Shown piece by piece: positions 16,909-25,578 of a stretch of 64,000 nt of DNA. The stretch's first letter is position 1; each line of letters begins with the position of its first letter. This DNA comes from Pseudaeromonas sharmana. Its GTDB lineage: Bacteria; Pseudomonadota; Gammaproteobacteria; Enterobacterales; Aeromonadaceae. The translations under genes were made by a program, and so were the position numbers. The stretch is from the NCBI RefSeq assembly GCF_042649925.1, contig NZ_JBHSAF010000002.1, positions 186,001 through 250,000 on the forward strand, in the 5' to 3' direction. The notes under the pieces were generated by a model. It was not told where the DNA came from, ran no database searches, and saw only the letters and a list, made by a program, of their open reading frames with translations.

Positions 16909-18474
16909 GTGAGCAAGAAGCTGATTCGGTCCGGGATCCTGGTCTCGGCTGCGACCCTGGTCTCGCGTATTCTGGGCCTGGTTCGCGATATTGTCATCGC
17001 ACATCTGCTCGGGGCCGGCGTGGCCTCGGACGTCTTTTTCTTCGCCAACCGCATCCCGAACTACCTGCGACGCCTGTTTGCCGATGGCGCCTTCAACCAG
17101 GCGTTTGTCCCTGTGATGACCGAATACAAGGCCAAGGGTGAACATCAGGCTGTCCGCGAACTGCTGGCAGTGACGATGGGGACGCTGGGGGTCATCATCT
17201 CCGTAGTCACGGTATTGGGGGTGCTGGGCTCTACGGTGTTGTCCGCCCTGTTTGGCTGGGGCTGGTTCATGGACTGGTGGCAGGGTGGTCCGGATGCCGG
17301 CAAGTTTGAACTGGCATCACTGTTATTGAAAATCACCTTTCCCTATCTGTGGTTTGTAACCTTTACGGCCATGTCCGGTGCAGTTCTCAACACCTTTGGT
17401 TACTTTGGCGTTTCCTCCTTTACGCCAACCTTTCTCAACATAGTGCTGATTATTGTGGCCTGGTGGGTGGCTCCGCTCATGGACCAACCGGCGGTGGGGT
17501 TGGCGATGGGGATTTTCGTCGGCGGTCTGGTGCAATTGTTGTATCAACTGCCCTACATGTGGAAGTTGGGCATGCTGGTGGCGCCGAAATGGGGTTGGCA
17601 TCATCCCGGTGTGGTCAAAATCCGTACCCTGATGATCCCTGCGCTGTTTGGTGTATCCGTCAGTCAATTGAACCTGATGATCAACACCATGCTGGCTTCG
17701 TTTCTGGCCACTGGGGCCATCAGCTATCTCTACTATTCCGACCGACTGCTGGAATTCCCGCTCGGCATGTTTGCGGTTGCCATCAGCACAGTGATTTTAC
17801 CTGCTTTGGCGAAGGGACACGTCGATCAGGAGCCAGAGCGCTTCTCGCAGACGATGGATTGGGGTGTGCGCATGGTGCTGTTGCTCGGACTGCCGGCGAT
17901 GGCCGGGATTATGGTGTTGCGTGAACCCATTTTGCGCGTTCTGTTTATGCGCGGCGAGTTTGGCCCCCATGAGGTGATGATGTCGAGTGCCAGCCTGCTC
18001 GCCTCAACCTCTGGACTCTTGTCACTGATGCTGGCGCGGGTGCTGGCTCCGGGGTTCCATGCCAGGCAGGACACCAAGACGCCGGTGCGTTACGGCATTC
18101 ACTCCATGGTGGCCAACATGGGCTTCAATCTGATACTGATTTGGCCGCTGGGCTATGTTGGGCTGGCACTGTCGACCGCGTTGTCTGGCACCGTGAATGC
18201 GATCGCGCTGTTCCAGGGGCTTTATCGGCGCCACATCTACCGTCCCGGCCGCGAAACCTTGTGGTTTGCCTTGCGGTTATTGGCCGCGGCGTTGGTGATG
18301 TATGGATTGCTGGCCTGGCTAAGCCCTGCGCTGGATGTCTGGGTGCAGTGGCCGTTGTGGCGTGCAGGTCTGGAGTTGGGCAAGCTGATTCTGCTTGGCG
18401 GCGGCGTCTATCTGGTGACGGCACTGTTGCTGGGCGTGCGCCCAGGACAACTGAAAACGGTGAGCGAGAGCTGA
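16909..18474 (+). CDS. murJ: Lipid II flippase MurJ
   Basis: Inner-membrane flippase moving lipid II to the periplasmic side for peptidoglycan synthesis (MOP superfamily, MviN). 521 residues with about 14 helices from a GTG start at 16909 with AAGGAG upstream. Signature segments: SAATLVSRILGLVRDIVIAH, FFFANRIPNYLRRLFADGAFNQAFVPV, and a conserved Arg-rich GHVDQEPERFSQTMDWGVRM loop. Divergent from rpsT and followed by ribF, as in many gammaproteobacteria. Confidence 0.97.
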   Translation: MSKKLIRSGILVSAATLVSRILGLVRDIVIAHLLGAGVASDVFFFANRIPNYLRRLFADGAFNQAFVPVMTEYKAKGEHQAVRELLAVTMGTLGVIISVVTVLGVLGSTVLSALFGWGWFMDWWQGGPDAGKFELASLLLKITFPYLWFVTFTAMSGAVLNTFGYFGVSSFTPTFLNIVLIIVAWWVAPLMDQPAVGLAMGIFVGGLVQLLYQLPYMWKLGMLVAPKWGWHHPGVVKIRTLMIPALFGVSVSQLNLMINTMLASFLATGAISYLYYSDRLLEFPLGMFAVAISTVILPALAKGHVDQEPERFSQTMDWGVRMVLLLGLPAMAGIMVLREPILRVLFMRGEFGPHEVMMSSASLLASTSGLLSLMLARVLAPGFHARQDTKTPVRYGIHSMVANMGFNLILIWPLGYVGLALSTALSGTVNAIALFQGLYRRHIYRPGRETLWFALRLLAAALVMYGLLAWLSPALDVWVQWPLWRAGLELGKLILLGGGVYLVTALLLGVRPGQLKTVSES

Positions 18475-18493
18475 ATGTCAGCTGGCTTCGTTA

Positions 18494-18499
18494 TATAAT
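18494..18499 (+). promoter_or_regulatory. Possible -10 element for the ribF operon
   Basis: A perfect TATAAT at 18494-18499, 38 bases before the ribF start and just after the murJ stop. No clear -35 is visible 16-18 bases upstream, so this is only a suggestion. Confidence 0.35.
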
Positions 18500-18536
18500 C
18501 CGGCGATTTCTCCGGCAGCAAGGACTTCCGATTCTC

Positions 18537-19499
18537 ATGCAGTTGATCCGCGGCATCCATAATCTGCGTCCCGAGCACCATGGATGCGTGCTGACGATAG
18601 GCAACTTCGATGGTATTCACCTTGGCCATCGCGCCGTGCTGCAGCGGTTGCAGCACAAGGCTAGTGCGTTGGGGCTACCTGCCTGCGTGATGTTGTTCGA
18701 GCCGCAGCCCCTGGAGCTTTTCGGCGGCGATGCGGCTCCTGCCCGTCTGACCCGGCTGCGCGACAAGTTTCTGGCGTTGCGTGACATGGGGCTGGATCGT
18801 CTGTTGTGCATCCGCTTTGGCCATGCGTTCGCCAATCTGGATGCCGATCTCTTCATAGAGGATATATTGGTTCGCCGTCTAGGCGTGCGCTATTTGGTCG
18901 TGGGTGATGACTTCTGCTTCGGCAAAGGGCGGCGTGGTGACTTTGCCTTGCTGCAGGCCGCCGGGGCGCGTTACGGCTTCGAGGTGGTGAGTACCCGCAG
19001 CTATCAAGTGGGTGAGGAGCGCGTCAGCAGCACCCGGCTGCGCGAAGCATTGCGTGACAACCGCCTGGCTGAAGTCGAAGCCTTGCTCGGCGAGCCCTAT
19101 ACCGTCAGCGGGCGTGTGGCGCACGGCGACAAGCTCGGGCGCACCATCGGCTTCCCGACGGCCAATGTCCATCTCAAGCGCCTTGTGGCGCCGGTCAGTG
19201 GCGTGTATGCCGTAGAAGTGTTATGTTCCGGCCATATCCGCCATGGCGTAGCCAATATCGGCACCCGGCCGACTGTCAACGGTCGGCGTCCCCAGTTGGA
19301 AGTACACATCTTCGACTTTACCGGAGATCTGTATGGCAAGCACATCCGCGTGCGTTTGTGCCACAAGCTCAGAGATGAGCAAAAATTTGATTCCTTTGCC
19401 GCACTGCAGGCACAAATCCATCAGGATGCCTGTGCAGCACGCCGATTTTTTGGCCTCGCGGTAAACCCTATTGATTCGTGTAATGGAACCCAGGACTGA
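18537..19499 (+). CDS. ribF: Bifunctional riboflavin kinase / FAD synthetase
   Basis: Converts riboflavin to FMN and then FAD. 320 residues from ATG 18537; a much longer open frame (to 18141) overlaps murJ and is not used, since the family starts MQLIRGIHNLRPEHHGCVLTIGNFDG. The N-terminal nucleotidyltransferase domain has GNFDGIHLGH (21-30) and VVGDDFCFGKGRRGD with VSSTRLREAL; the C-terminal flavokinase domain has GRTIGFPTANV and GVANIGTRPTVNG. Its stop overlaps the ileS start by one base. Confidence 0.97.
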   Translation: MQLIRGIHNLRPEHHGCVLTIGNFDGIHLGHRAVLQRLQHKASALGLPACVMLFEPQPLELFGGDAAPARLTRLRDKFLALRDMGLDRLLCIRFGHAFANLDADLFIEDILVRRLGVRYLVVGDDFCFGKGRRGDFALLQAAGARYGFEVVSTRSYQVGEERVSSTRLREALRDNRLAEVEALLGEPYTVSGRVAHGDKLGRTIGFPTANVHLKRLVAPVSGVYAVEVLCSGHIRHGVANIGTRPTVNGRRPQLEVHIFDFTGDLYGKHIRVRLCHKLRDEQKFDSFAALQAQIHQDACAARRFFGLAVNPIDSCNGTQD

Positions 19500-22327
19500 T
19501 GAGCGATTACAAACATACCCTTAATCTGCCGGAAACCGAGTTTCCGATGCGTGGCGATCTGGCCAAACGTGAGCCGGATATGCTGAAGGCGTGGTATGAG
19601 CAGGATCTTTACGGGGTCATTCGTCAGGCAAAGAAGGGCAAAAAGTCCTTCGTCCTGCACGACGGACCGCCGTATGCGAATGGCAACATTCACATTGGCC
19701 ACGCGGTCAACAAGATCCTCAAGGACATCATCATCAAGTCCAAGGGGCTGTCCGGTTTTGATTCGCCGTATGTTCCGGGCTGGGATTGCCATGGTCTGCC
19801 TATCGAGCTGAAGGTCGAAGGGCTGGTCGGCAAGCCGGGGGAGAAGGTCTCCGCCGCCGAGTTCCGCGCCGAGTGCCGCAAGTATGCCCATACCCAGATC
19901 GCCGCCCAGAAGACCGATTTCGTGCGTCTGGGGGTGCTGGGTGATTGGGACAAGCCTTACTTGACCATGAACTTCGATACCGAAGCCAACATCATCCGTT
20001 CGCTGGGCAAGATCATCGCCAATGGCCATCTGCACAAGGGCTCCAAGCCGGTGCACTGGTGTACCGATTGTGGGTCGGCACTGGCAGAGGCCGAAGTCGA
20101 GTATTACGACAAGACGTCGCCCTCTATCGATGTGCGTTTCCGTGCCGTGAATGCCGAACAGGTGGCGGCGGCATTTGATTGTGCCGATGGCCATGTCGGC
20201 CAGGGGCCCTTGTCGGTTGTCATCTGGACCACTACACCGTGGACATTGCCGGCCAACCGTGCGGTTGCACTGCATGCCGAGCTGGATTATGCGCTGGTGC
20301 AGATCGAAGGCGAGCAGCCGGAGCGGCTGATCCTCGCCGAGGCGCTGGTCAAGGATGTGATGGATCGTGCCGGTATCGAACGCTATCACAACCTGGGTTA
20401 CTGCAAGGGGGCGGCGCTGGAGCTGCTGCGTTTCCGTCACCCCTTCTATGATTTTGACGTGCCGGCAATTCTCGGTGACCACGTGACGCTGGATGCGGGT
20501 ACCGGGGCGGTTCATACCGCACCCGGCCATGGTCAGGAAGACTTTGCGGTCGGCCAGAAATATGGTCTTGAGGTGGCGAACCCGGTCGGAGGCAATGGTG
20601 TCTATCTGCCGGATACCGAACGTTTTGCCGGCCAGCACGTGTTCAAAGCCAACGATGCCGTGATCGAGGTGCTAAAAGAGACCGGCTCTCTGCTGCACCA
20701 TCAGGCGTTGCGCCACTCTTATCCGCATTGCTGGCGTCACAAGACTCCAATCATCTTCCGTGCCACGCCCCAGTGGTTCATCAGCATGGAACAGGCTGGC
20801 CTGCGCCAGAAGGCGCTGTCCGAGATCAAGCGCGTGAAGTGGATCCCGAGCTGGGGCCAGAACCGCATTGAAGCCATGGTTGAGAACCGTCCGGACTGGT
20901 GTATCTCCCGTCAGCGCACCTGGGGTGTACCGATCGCACTGTTCGTGCATAAGGAAACCCAACAACTGCATCCGCGTTCCGTCGAACTGATGGAAGAGGT
21001 GGCCAAGCGCGTTGAGCAGTCCGGGATCCAGGCCTGGTGGGATCTGGATGCCACTGAGCTGTTGGGCGACGAAGCGGCGCACTATGACAAGGTCAAGGAC
21101 ACACTGGACGTCTGGTTTGACTCCGGTTCCACCCATGCCTCGGTCGTGGATGTGCGTCCGGAGTTCAATGGCCAGGGCGCCGACATGTACCTCGAAGGTT
21201 CAGACCAGCACCGTGGCTGGTTCATGTCCTCGCTGATGATCGGCGTGGCGATGAAGCACCAGGCGCCGTATAACCAGGTGCTGACCCACGGCTTCACGGT
21301 CGATGGTCAGGGTCGCAAGATGTCCAAATCGCTGGGCAACGTCGTCAGCCCGCAGGATGTGATGAACAAGCTGGGTGCCGACATTCTGCGTCTGTGGGTT
21401 GCTTCAACCGATTACAGCGGTGAGATGACGGTCTCCGACGAGATCCTCAAGCGCTCCGCCGATGCCTATCGCCGGATCCGCAATACCGCCCGCTTCCTGC
21501 TGGCCAACCTCAATGGCTTTGACCCGGCGCAGCATATGGTGCCGGCGCAGCAGATGGTGGTGCTGGATCGCTGGGCGGTCGGCTGCGCACTGAAGGCGCA
21601 GCAGGAGATCATCGAGGCCTACGAGGCCTGTGATTTCCACCTGGTGACGCAAAAGCTGATGCAGTTCTGCTCGATCGAGATGGGCTCCTTCTATCTGGAC
21701 ATCATCAAGGATCGGCAATACACCGCCAAGGCCGACAGCCTGGCGCGTCGTTCTTGCCAGAGCGCTCTGTTCCTGATCGCCGAGGCGATGGTGCGCTGGA
21801 TGGCGCCGATCATGAGCTTCACTGCCGATGAGATCTGGAAGCTGCTGCCGGGCGAGCGTGCCAAGTTCGTCTTCACCGAGGAGTGGTTCGACGGCCTGTT
21901 CGGTCTGCAAGCCGGCGAAGCGCTGGATGAAGCCTACTGGGCGCAACTGCTGGCGGTGCGTGCCGAGGTGAACAAGGCGCTGGAAGCGGCCCGTGCCGAT
22001 AAACGGATTGGTAGTTCACTGCAAGCTGAAGTCACGCTCTATGCGGTGCCGGAGCTGGCCGAGAAGCTGCAACGTATCGGCAGCGAGCTGCGTTTCGTGC
22101 TGATTACCTCCAAGGCCGACGTGCAGCTGAGCGCGGCACAACCGGCCGGGGCTCAGGCCACCGACATCAATGGTCTGTGGCTGACGGTGAGCGCGACGGA
22201 AGCGGCCAAATGCGAGCGCTGCTGGCACCATGTCGCCGATGTCGGCACCATCGCCGGTCACGAGACCATCTGCGGCCGTTGCGTCAGCAACGTCGAGGGT
22301 GATGGCGAACAACGCGAGTTTGCATAA
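19499..22327 (+). CDS. ileS: Isoleucyl-tRNA synthetase
   Basis: Class I synthetase charging tRNA-Ile, with an editing domain against valine. 942 residues. The HIGH motif is HIGH at residues 65-68 (NGNIHIGHA); the KMSKS loop is in GRKMSKSLGN near residue 605; the editing CP1 domain includes TTTPWTLPANRAV. The C-terminal zinc finger is CERCWHH...CGRC. It lies between ribF and lspA with one-base overlaps on both sides, the conserved ribF-ileS-lspA order. Confidence 0.98.
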   Translation: MSDYKHTLNLPETEFPMRGDLAKREPDMLKAWYEQDLYGVIRQAKKGKKSFVLHDGPPYANGNIHIGHAVNKILKDIIIKSKGLSGFDSPYVPGWDCHGLPIELKVEGLVGKPGEKVSAAEFRAECRKYAHTQIAAQKTDFVRLGVLGDWDKPYLTMNFDTEANIIRSLGKIIANGHLHKGSKPVHWCTDCGSALAEAEVEYYDKTSPSIDVRFRAVNAEQVAAAFDCADGHVGQGPLSVVIWTTTPWTLPANRAVALHAELDYALVQIEGEQPERLILAEALVKDVMDRAGIERYHNLGYCKGAALELLRFRHPFYDFDVPAILGDHVTLDAGTGAVHTAPGHGQEDFAVGQKYGLEVANPVGGNGVYLPDTERFAGQHVFKANDAVIEVLKETGSLLHHQALRHSYPHCWRHKTPIIFRATPQWFISMEQAGLRQKALSEIKRVKWIPSWGQNRIEAMVENRPDWCISRQRTWGVPIALFVHKETQQLHPRSVELMEEVAKRVEQSGIQAWWDLDATELLGDEAAHYDKVKDTLDVWFDSGSTHASVVDVRPEFNGQGADMYLEGSDQHRGWFMSSLMIGVAMKHQAPYNQVLTHGFTVDGQGRKMSKSLGNVVSPQDVMNKLGADILRLWVASTDYSGEMTVSDEILKRSADAYRRIRNTARFLLANLNGFDPAQHMVPAQQMVVLDRWAVGCALKAQQEIIEAYEACDFHLVTQKLMQFCSIEMGSFYLDIIKDRQYTAKADSLARRSCQSALFLIAEAMVRWMAPIMSFTADEIWKLLPGERAKFVFTEEWFDGLFGLQAGEALDEAYWAQLLAVRAEVNKALEAARADKRIGSSLQAEVTLYAVPELAEKLQRIGSELRFVLITSKADVQLSAAQPAGAQATDINGLWLTVSATEAAKCERCWHHVADVGTIAGHETICGRCVSNVEGDGEQREFA

Positions 22328-22839
22328 TGAAACTGACAGTGATGCAGAGCGGCGTGCGCTGGCTGTGGCTGGCGGTGGTGGTGATTGTGGTCGACCAGCT
22401 GGCCAAGCTGGCGATCCTTGACGGCCTGCCCTATGGCGGGCCCGGCATCAATGTGCTGCCGTTTTTCAACATAGTGCACGTTTATAACAAGGGGGCGGCG
22501 TTTAGCTTCCTCGCCGATCAGGCCGGTTGGCAGCGCTGGTTCTTCGCGCTGTTCGCCATCGGCGTATCGGCGGCGATGACGGTCGCGCTGCGCCGTCAGG
22601 CGGCCCGCTGCTGGTGGTTGAATATTGCCTTTGTGCTGGTGATCGGCGGGGCGATTGGCAATCTGATCGATCGGCTGGTTTACGGCCATGTGGTCGATTT
22701 TCTGCTGTTTTACTGGCAGAGCTACTTCTTCCCGGCCTTCAACCTGGCGGATTGTGCGATTACCGTGGGTGCCGTGATGATAGTGCTTGATGGCCTGCGC
22801 AAAAAGCCGCACGCCGTCAGTGGTGAGAAGGAAGCCTGA
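22327..22839 (+). CDS. lspA: Lipoprotein signal peptidase
   Basis: Aspartyl peptidase of the inner membrane that cuts signal peptides from prolipoproteins. 170 residues, four helices. Catalytic aspartates lie in GGAIGNLIDRLVYGHVVDF and FNLADCAITVG; VVDQLAKLAI near the N-terminus is also conserved. The start codon overlaps the ileS stop (TAATG). Only three bases separate it from ispH; the peptidyl-prolyl isomerase fkpB, between these genes in E. coli, is absent here. Confidence 0.97.
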   Translation: MKLTVMQSGVRWLWLAVVVIVVDQLAKLAILDGLPYGGPGINVLPFFNIVHVYNKGAAFSFLADQAGWQRWFFALFAIGVSAAMTVALRRQAARCWWLNIAFVLVIGGAIGNLIDRLVYGHVVDFLLFYWQSYFFPAFNLADCAITVGAVMIVLDGLRKKPHAVSGEKEA

Positions 22840-22841
22840 GC

Positions 22842-23777
22842 ATGAAGATACTGCTGGCCAATCCGCGTGGCTTCTGTGCCGGGGTCGATCGAGCCATCAG
22901 CATAGTGGAAAATGCCCTCACCAAGTTTGGCGCGCCCATCTATGTGCGTCACGAGGTGGTGCATAACCGCTATGTGGTCGATGGGCTGCGTGCGGCAGGC
23001 GCGATCTTTGTCGAGGAGCTCGCCGAAGTGCCGGACGAGCAAATCGTCATCTTCTCGGCGCATGGTGTCTCCAAGGCGGTGCGTGAAGAGGCCAGGCAGC
23101 GCGGACTGCGGGTGTTCGATGCCACCTGTCCTCTGGTCACCAAGGTGCACATGGAGGTCCATCGTGCCAGCCGCAAGGCCCAGGAAGTGATCATGATCGG
23201 TCACGCCGGCCACCCCGAAGTCGAGGGGACGCTGGGTCAGTATGACAACAGGGGCGCGGGCATGTATCTGGTCGAAGACGCCGCTGATGTCCAGCAGTTG
23301 CAGGTCAAGGACGCCAGCCAGCTGCACTTCGTCACTCAGACCACGCTGAGTGTCGATGAAACCAAAGAGGTGATCGCGGCCCTGCAAGGTCAGTTCCCGG
23401 CGATCCAGGGACCCCGCAAGGACGACATCTGCTATGCCACCCAGAACCGGCAGGATGCGGTGCGCGAGCTGGCGCCGCAGGTGCAGGTATTCGTCGTGGT
23501 GGGCTCGCGCAACTCGTCGAACTCCAATCGGTTGCGTGAGCTGGCCGAACGACTCGGTACCCGCGCCTATCTGGTCGACGATGCGGCGCAGATCGAAGCT
23601 GACTGGTTTACCGGTGTCGATGCGGTCGGCGTTACTGCCGGAGCCTCGGCCCCCGAAGTGCTGGTGCAGCAGGTCGTGGCCCGGATCCGCGACATTGGCG
23701 GCGGTGAGGTCAACGAATACAGCGGCAAGGAAGAAGAAGTCGTCTTCGAAGTACCGCAGGAGTTAAGGCTCGATTGA
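22842..23777 (+). CDS. ispH: 4-hydroxy-3-methylbut-2-enyl diphosphate reductase
   Basis: Last enzyme of the MEP isoprenoid pathway; an iron-sulfur protein making IPP and DMAPP. 311 residues. The cluster ligands Cys12 (NPRGFCAGVDRAI), Cys96 (FDATCPLVTKVH) and Cys197 (DDICYATQNRQ) are at E. coli numbering, as are His41, His74 and His124-type histidines (HEVVHN, FSAHGVS, IGHAGHPE). Last gene of the ribF operon. Confidence 0.97.
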   Translation: MKILLANPRGFCAGVDRAISIVENALTKFGAPIYVRHEVVHNRYVVDGLRAAGAIFVEELAEVPDEQIVIFSAHGVSKAVREEARQRGLRVFDATCPLVTKVHMEVHRASRKAQEVIMIGHAGHPEVEGTLGQYDNRGAGMYLVEDAADVQQLQVKDASQLHFVTQTTLSVDETKEVIAALQGQFPAIQGPRKDDICYATQNRQDAVRELAPQVQVFVVVGSRNSSNSNRLRELAERLGTRAYLVDDAAQIEADWFTGVDAVGVTAGASAPEVLVQQVVARIRDIGGGEVNEYSGKEEEVVFEVPQELRLD

Positions 23778-23795
23778 GCTATCTCATGAAATTCG

Positions 23796-23822
23796 CAGGC
23801 CCCACTGGTTGGGGCCTGTTTG
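23796..23822 (+). terminator. Terminator of ribF-ispH operon
   Basis: CAGGCCCC (23796-23803), seven-base loop, GGGGCCTG (23811-23818), then a short T-run. Confidence 0.75.
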
Positions 23823-23879
23823 CATCTGTATGCTGCCGGTATTTTCCGCATTGTGCGGTTCGCCTTCAGGAGTAATGGC

Positions 23880-24677
23880 ATGAGTGATTTCATCATGGAC
23901 GATCCCGAATCCAGCCCGGAGATGCCGGACGTTGATCTGGGGCCTTATATCGACTTACCACTACAAGCGCCGCGCCGGGTGCGCATCGGCCGTGGCTGGA
24001 ACTGGATCTATGACGGTTTTGGCTTGTTTAACCGCGGCATGGGGGTCAGTGTCGGTATCTGTCTGTTTAGCATGGTGATATCGATTGCCTCAAATCTCAT
24101 CCCCGGAGCCAATCTGCTGTACGTGCTGTTCAGTCTGGTGTTTGGCGCCGGCTACATGATGGTGGCCCATAATGCCTTTCGTTATGGTTCGATCCGTTTC
24201 AATGACTTCTTCGAGGGTTTCCGTCACCAGATGGGGCAGCTGGTGCTGGCCGAGGTGATCTATTTTGCCTTCACGCTGGGGGTGATTCTGCTGGTCGTGA
24301 TAGGTGGTGTCCTGATGATCGGGGTCAGTGCCTTTACGTCCGGGGGACTTGAGGGGCTAGATGATCTGACCGTAGCGCTAGCCATCCTGCTCGGGTGTGC
24401 AGTGATGATGCTGTTGCTGATCCCTCTGGTGATGCTGGTTTTGTTTGCGGCCCCGTTGGTGTTCTTTCATCGGGTTCCGGCCTGGGAGGCCTTGAAGCTC
24501 AGCCTGCGAGCGTGCTGGCTTAATATCTGGTCGTTGAGTTGGTGGGGGCTGATTGCACTGCTGCTGTTGCTGCTGGGCACCCTGATGCTACTGGTGGGGC
24601 TGCTGGTGATCCTGCCGGTGTTGCAGTACTCGCTGTATATGGCCTACCGCGATATCTTCCTGCACGATGGTGCCTAA
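23880..24677 (+). CDS. BPSS1780-family membrane protein of unknown function
   Basis: 265-residue inner-membrane protein with an acidic, proline-rich N-terminus of about 35 residues and then about six hydrophobic helices (roughly 55-75, 80-100, 120-150, 165-195, 220-245). It resembles the BPSS1780 family of uncharacterised proteins (GYMMVAHNAFRYGSIRFNDFFEGF; LVFFHRVPAWEALKLSLRAC). The start at 23880 is preferred over 23820 because an AGGAGT lies upstream and the longer frame overlaps the ispH terminator. Single gene with its own terminator. No function is known to me. Confidence 0.7.
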   Translation: MSDFIMDDPESSPEMPDVDLGPYIDLPLQAPRRVRIGRGWNWIYDGFGLFNRGMGVSVGICLFSMVISIASNLIPGANLLYVLFSLVFGAGYMMVAHNAFRYGSIRFNDFFEGFRHQMGQLVLAEVIYFAFTLGVILLVVIGGVLMIGVSAFTSGGLEGLDDLTVALAILLGCAVMMLLLIPLVMLVLFAAPLVFFHRVPAWEALKLSLRACWLNIWSLSWWGLIALLLLLLGTLMLLVGLLVILPVLQYSLYMAYRDIFLHDGA

Positions 24678-24697
24678 CCCTGTCTGGCCGCTGATGA

Positions 24698-24726
24698 CCA
24701 AGGCGCCATGACGGCGCCTTTTTTGC
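24698..24726 (+). terminator. Terminator after the BPSS1780-family gene
   Basis: AAGGCGCC (24700-24707), loop ATGAC, GGCGCCTT (24713-24720), followed by T-run. Confidence 0.85.
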
Positions 24727-24815
24727 AGCAGATAGACGACGATTCTCTGTTAAAACATTGGGAATGCGACGTTTATTATTAAATGGTACTTAATAATCCG
24801 CGCACCGGCACCGAC

Positions 24816-25466
24816 TCAGGCTAACAGCGCCTGCAGCCTGGCTTCGAGCTCGGCGACCGAGTCGACCACCGCCTCGGCACCGGCGAAGTCGTGGCTGGCC
24901 ATCAGCGGGTGGCGCAAGACGATACAGCGCAGGCCGGCGGCGCGGGCGGCGCTGAGCCCGCGCGGTGAATCCTCGATCACCAGACACTGTTCCGCCGCCA
25001 GCCCCAGGCGCTGCAGCGCGCACAGATAGGGCTCCGGCGACGGTTTGCTGTGCTGGTAATCTTCGGCTGCCAGGATGAACTCGAAATGGTGACGCAGCGG
25101 CAGATCGCGGTGGATCAGGTCGAAATGGTCACGATAGGCGCTGGTGACGATCGCCATGCGCACCTGCCGGGCGAGCTGGGCCACCAGCCGATCGATGCCG
25201 GGCATCATCAGATCGCGGGCCTCATGCAGCAGCGCCGTGTAGCGGCGGTTGCGCTCGCTGCGCCAGTGTTCGATCTGCTCGGCGCTCGGCGAACCGGTCA
25301 GGTGCCAGCCGCCACAGTTATCCAGCAGGTACCAGTCGAAGAAGCCCTGCGGCGTCAGCTCGACCCCCAGGTCGGCCAACAGCTCGCGGTTGGCCGCGTA
25401 GAACAGCCGTTCGGTGTCCACCAGCACGCCGTCGTTGTCCCACAAAATCGCCTGCACTCGGTTCAT
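24816..25466 (-). CDS. HAD-family phosphatase
   Basis: 216-residue haloacid-dehalogenase hydrolase with an alpha-helical cap, of the phosphoglycolate phosphatase/beta-phosphoglucomutase group. Motif I is DNDGVLVDTE (10-19), with nucleophile Asp10 and acid Asp12; motif II is the Ser/Thr in IVTSAYRDHF; motif III Lys is in HSKPSPEPY; motif IV is VIEDSPRGLSAARAAG. Substrate unknown. It is the last minus-strand gene before the valS group but is separated from valS by a terminator, so it has its own transcript. Confidence 0.85.
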   Translation of the reverse strand: MNRVQAILWDNDGVLVDTERLFYAANRELLADLGVELTPQGFFDWYLLDNCGGWHLTGSPSAEQIEHWRSERNRRYTALLHEARDLMMPGIDRLVAQLARQVRMAIVTSAYRDHFDLIHRDLPLRHHFEFILAAEDYQHSKPSPEPYLCALQRLGLAAEQCLVIEDSPRGLSAARAAGLRCIVLRHPLMASHDFAGAEAVVDSVAELEARLQALLA

Positions 25467-25524
25467 GACTACTCCTCAGATGTCTGCGGCTATTTTGCCT
25501 GCCGGCCGAGCCGTGGTCGATGCC

Positions 25525-25555
25525 AAAAAAACACCCCGGCACTGGGCCGGGGTGG
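25525..25555 (-). terminator. Terminator of valS (pepA-holC-valS)
   Basis: On the minus strand: CACCCCGGC, loop CCAGT, GCCGGGGTG (plus-strand arms 25532-25540 and 25546-25554), followed by seven T (25525-25531 on plus as A). Confidence 0.9.
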
Positions 25556-25578
25556 TCGGGGGCGAAGCAGACGCGGCG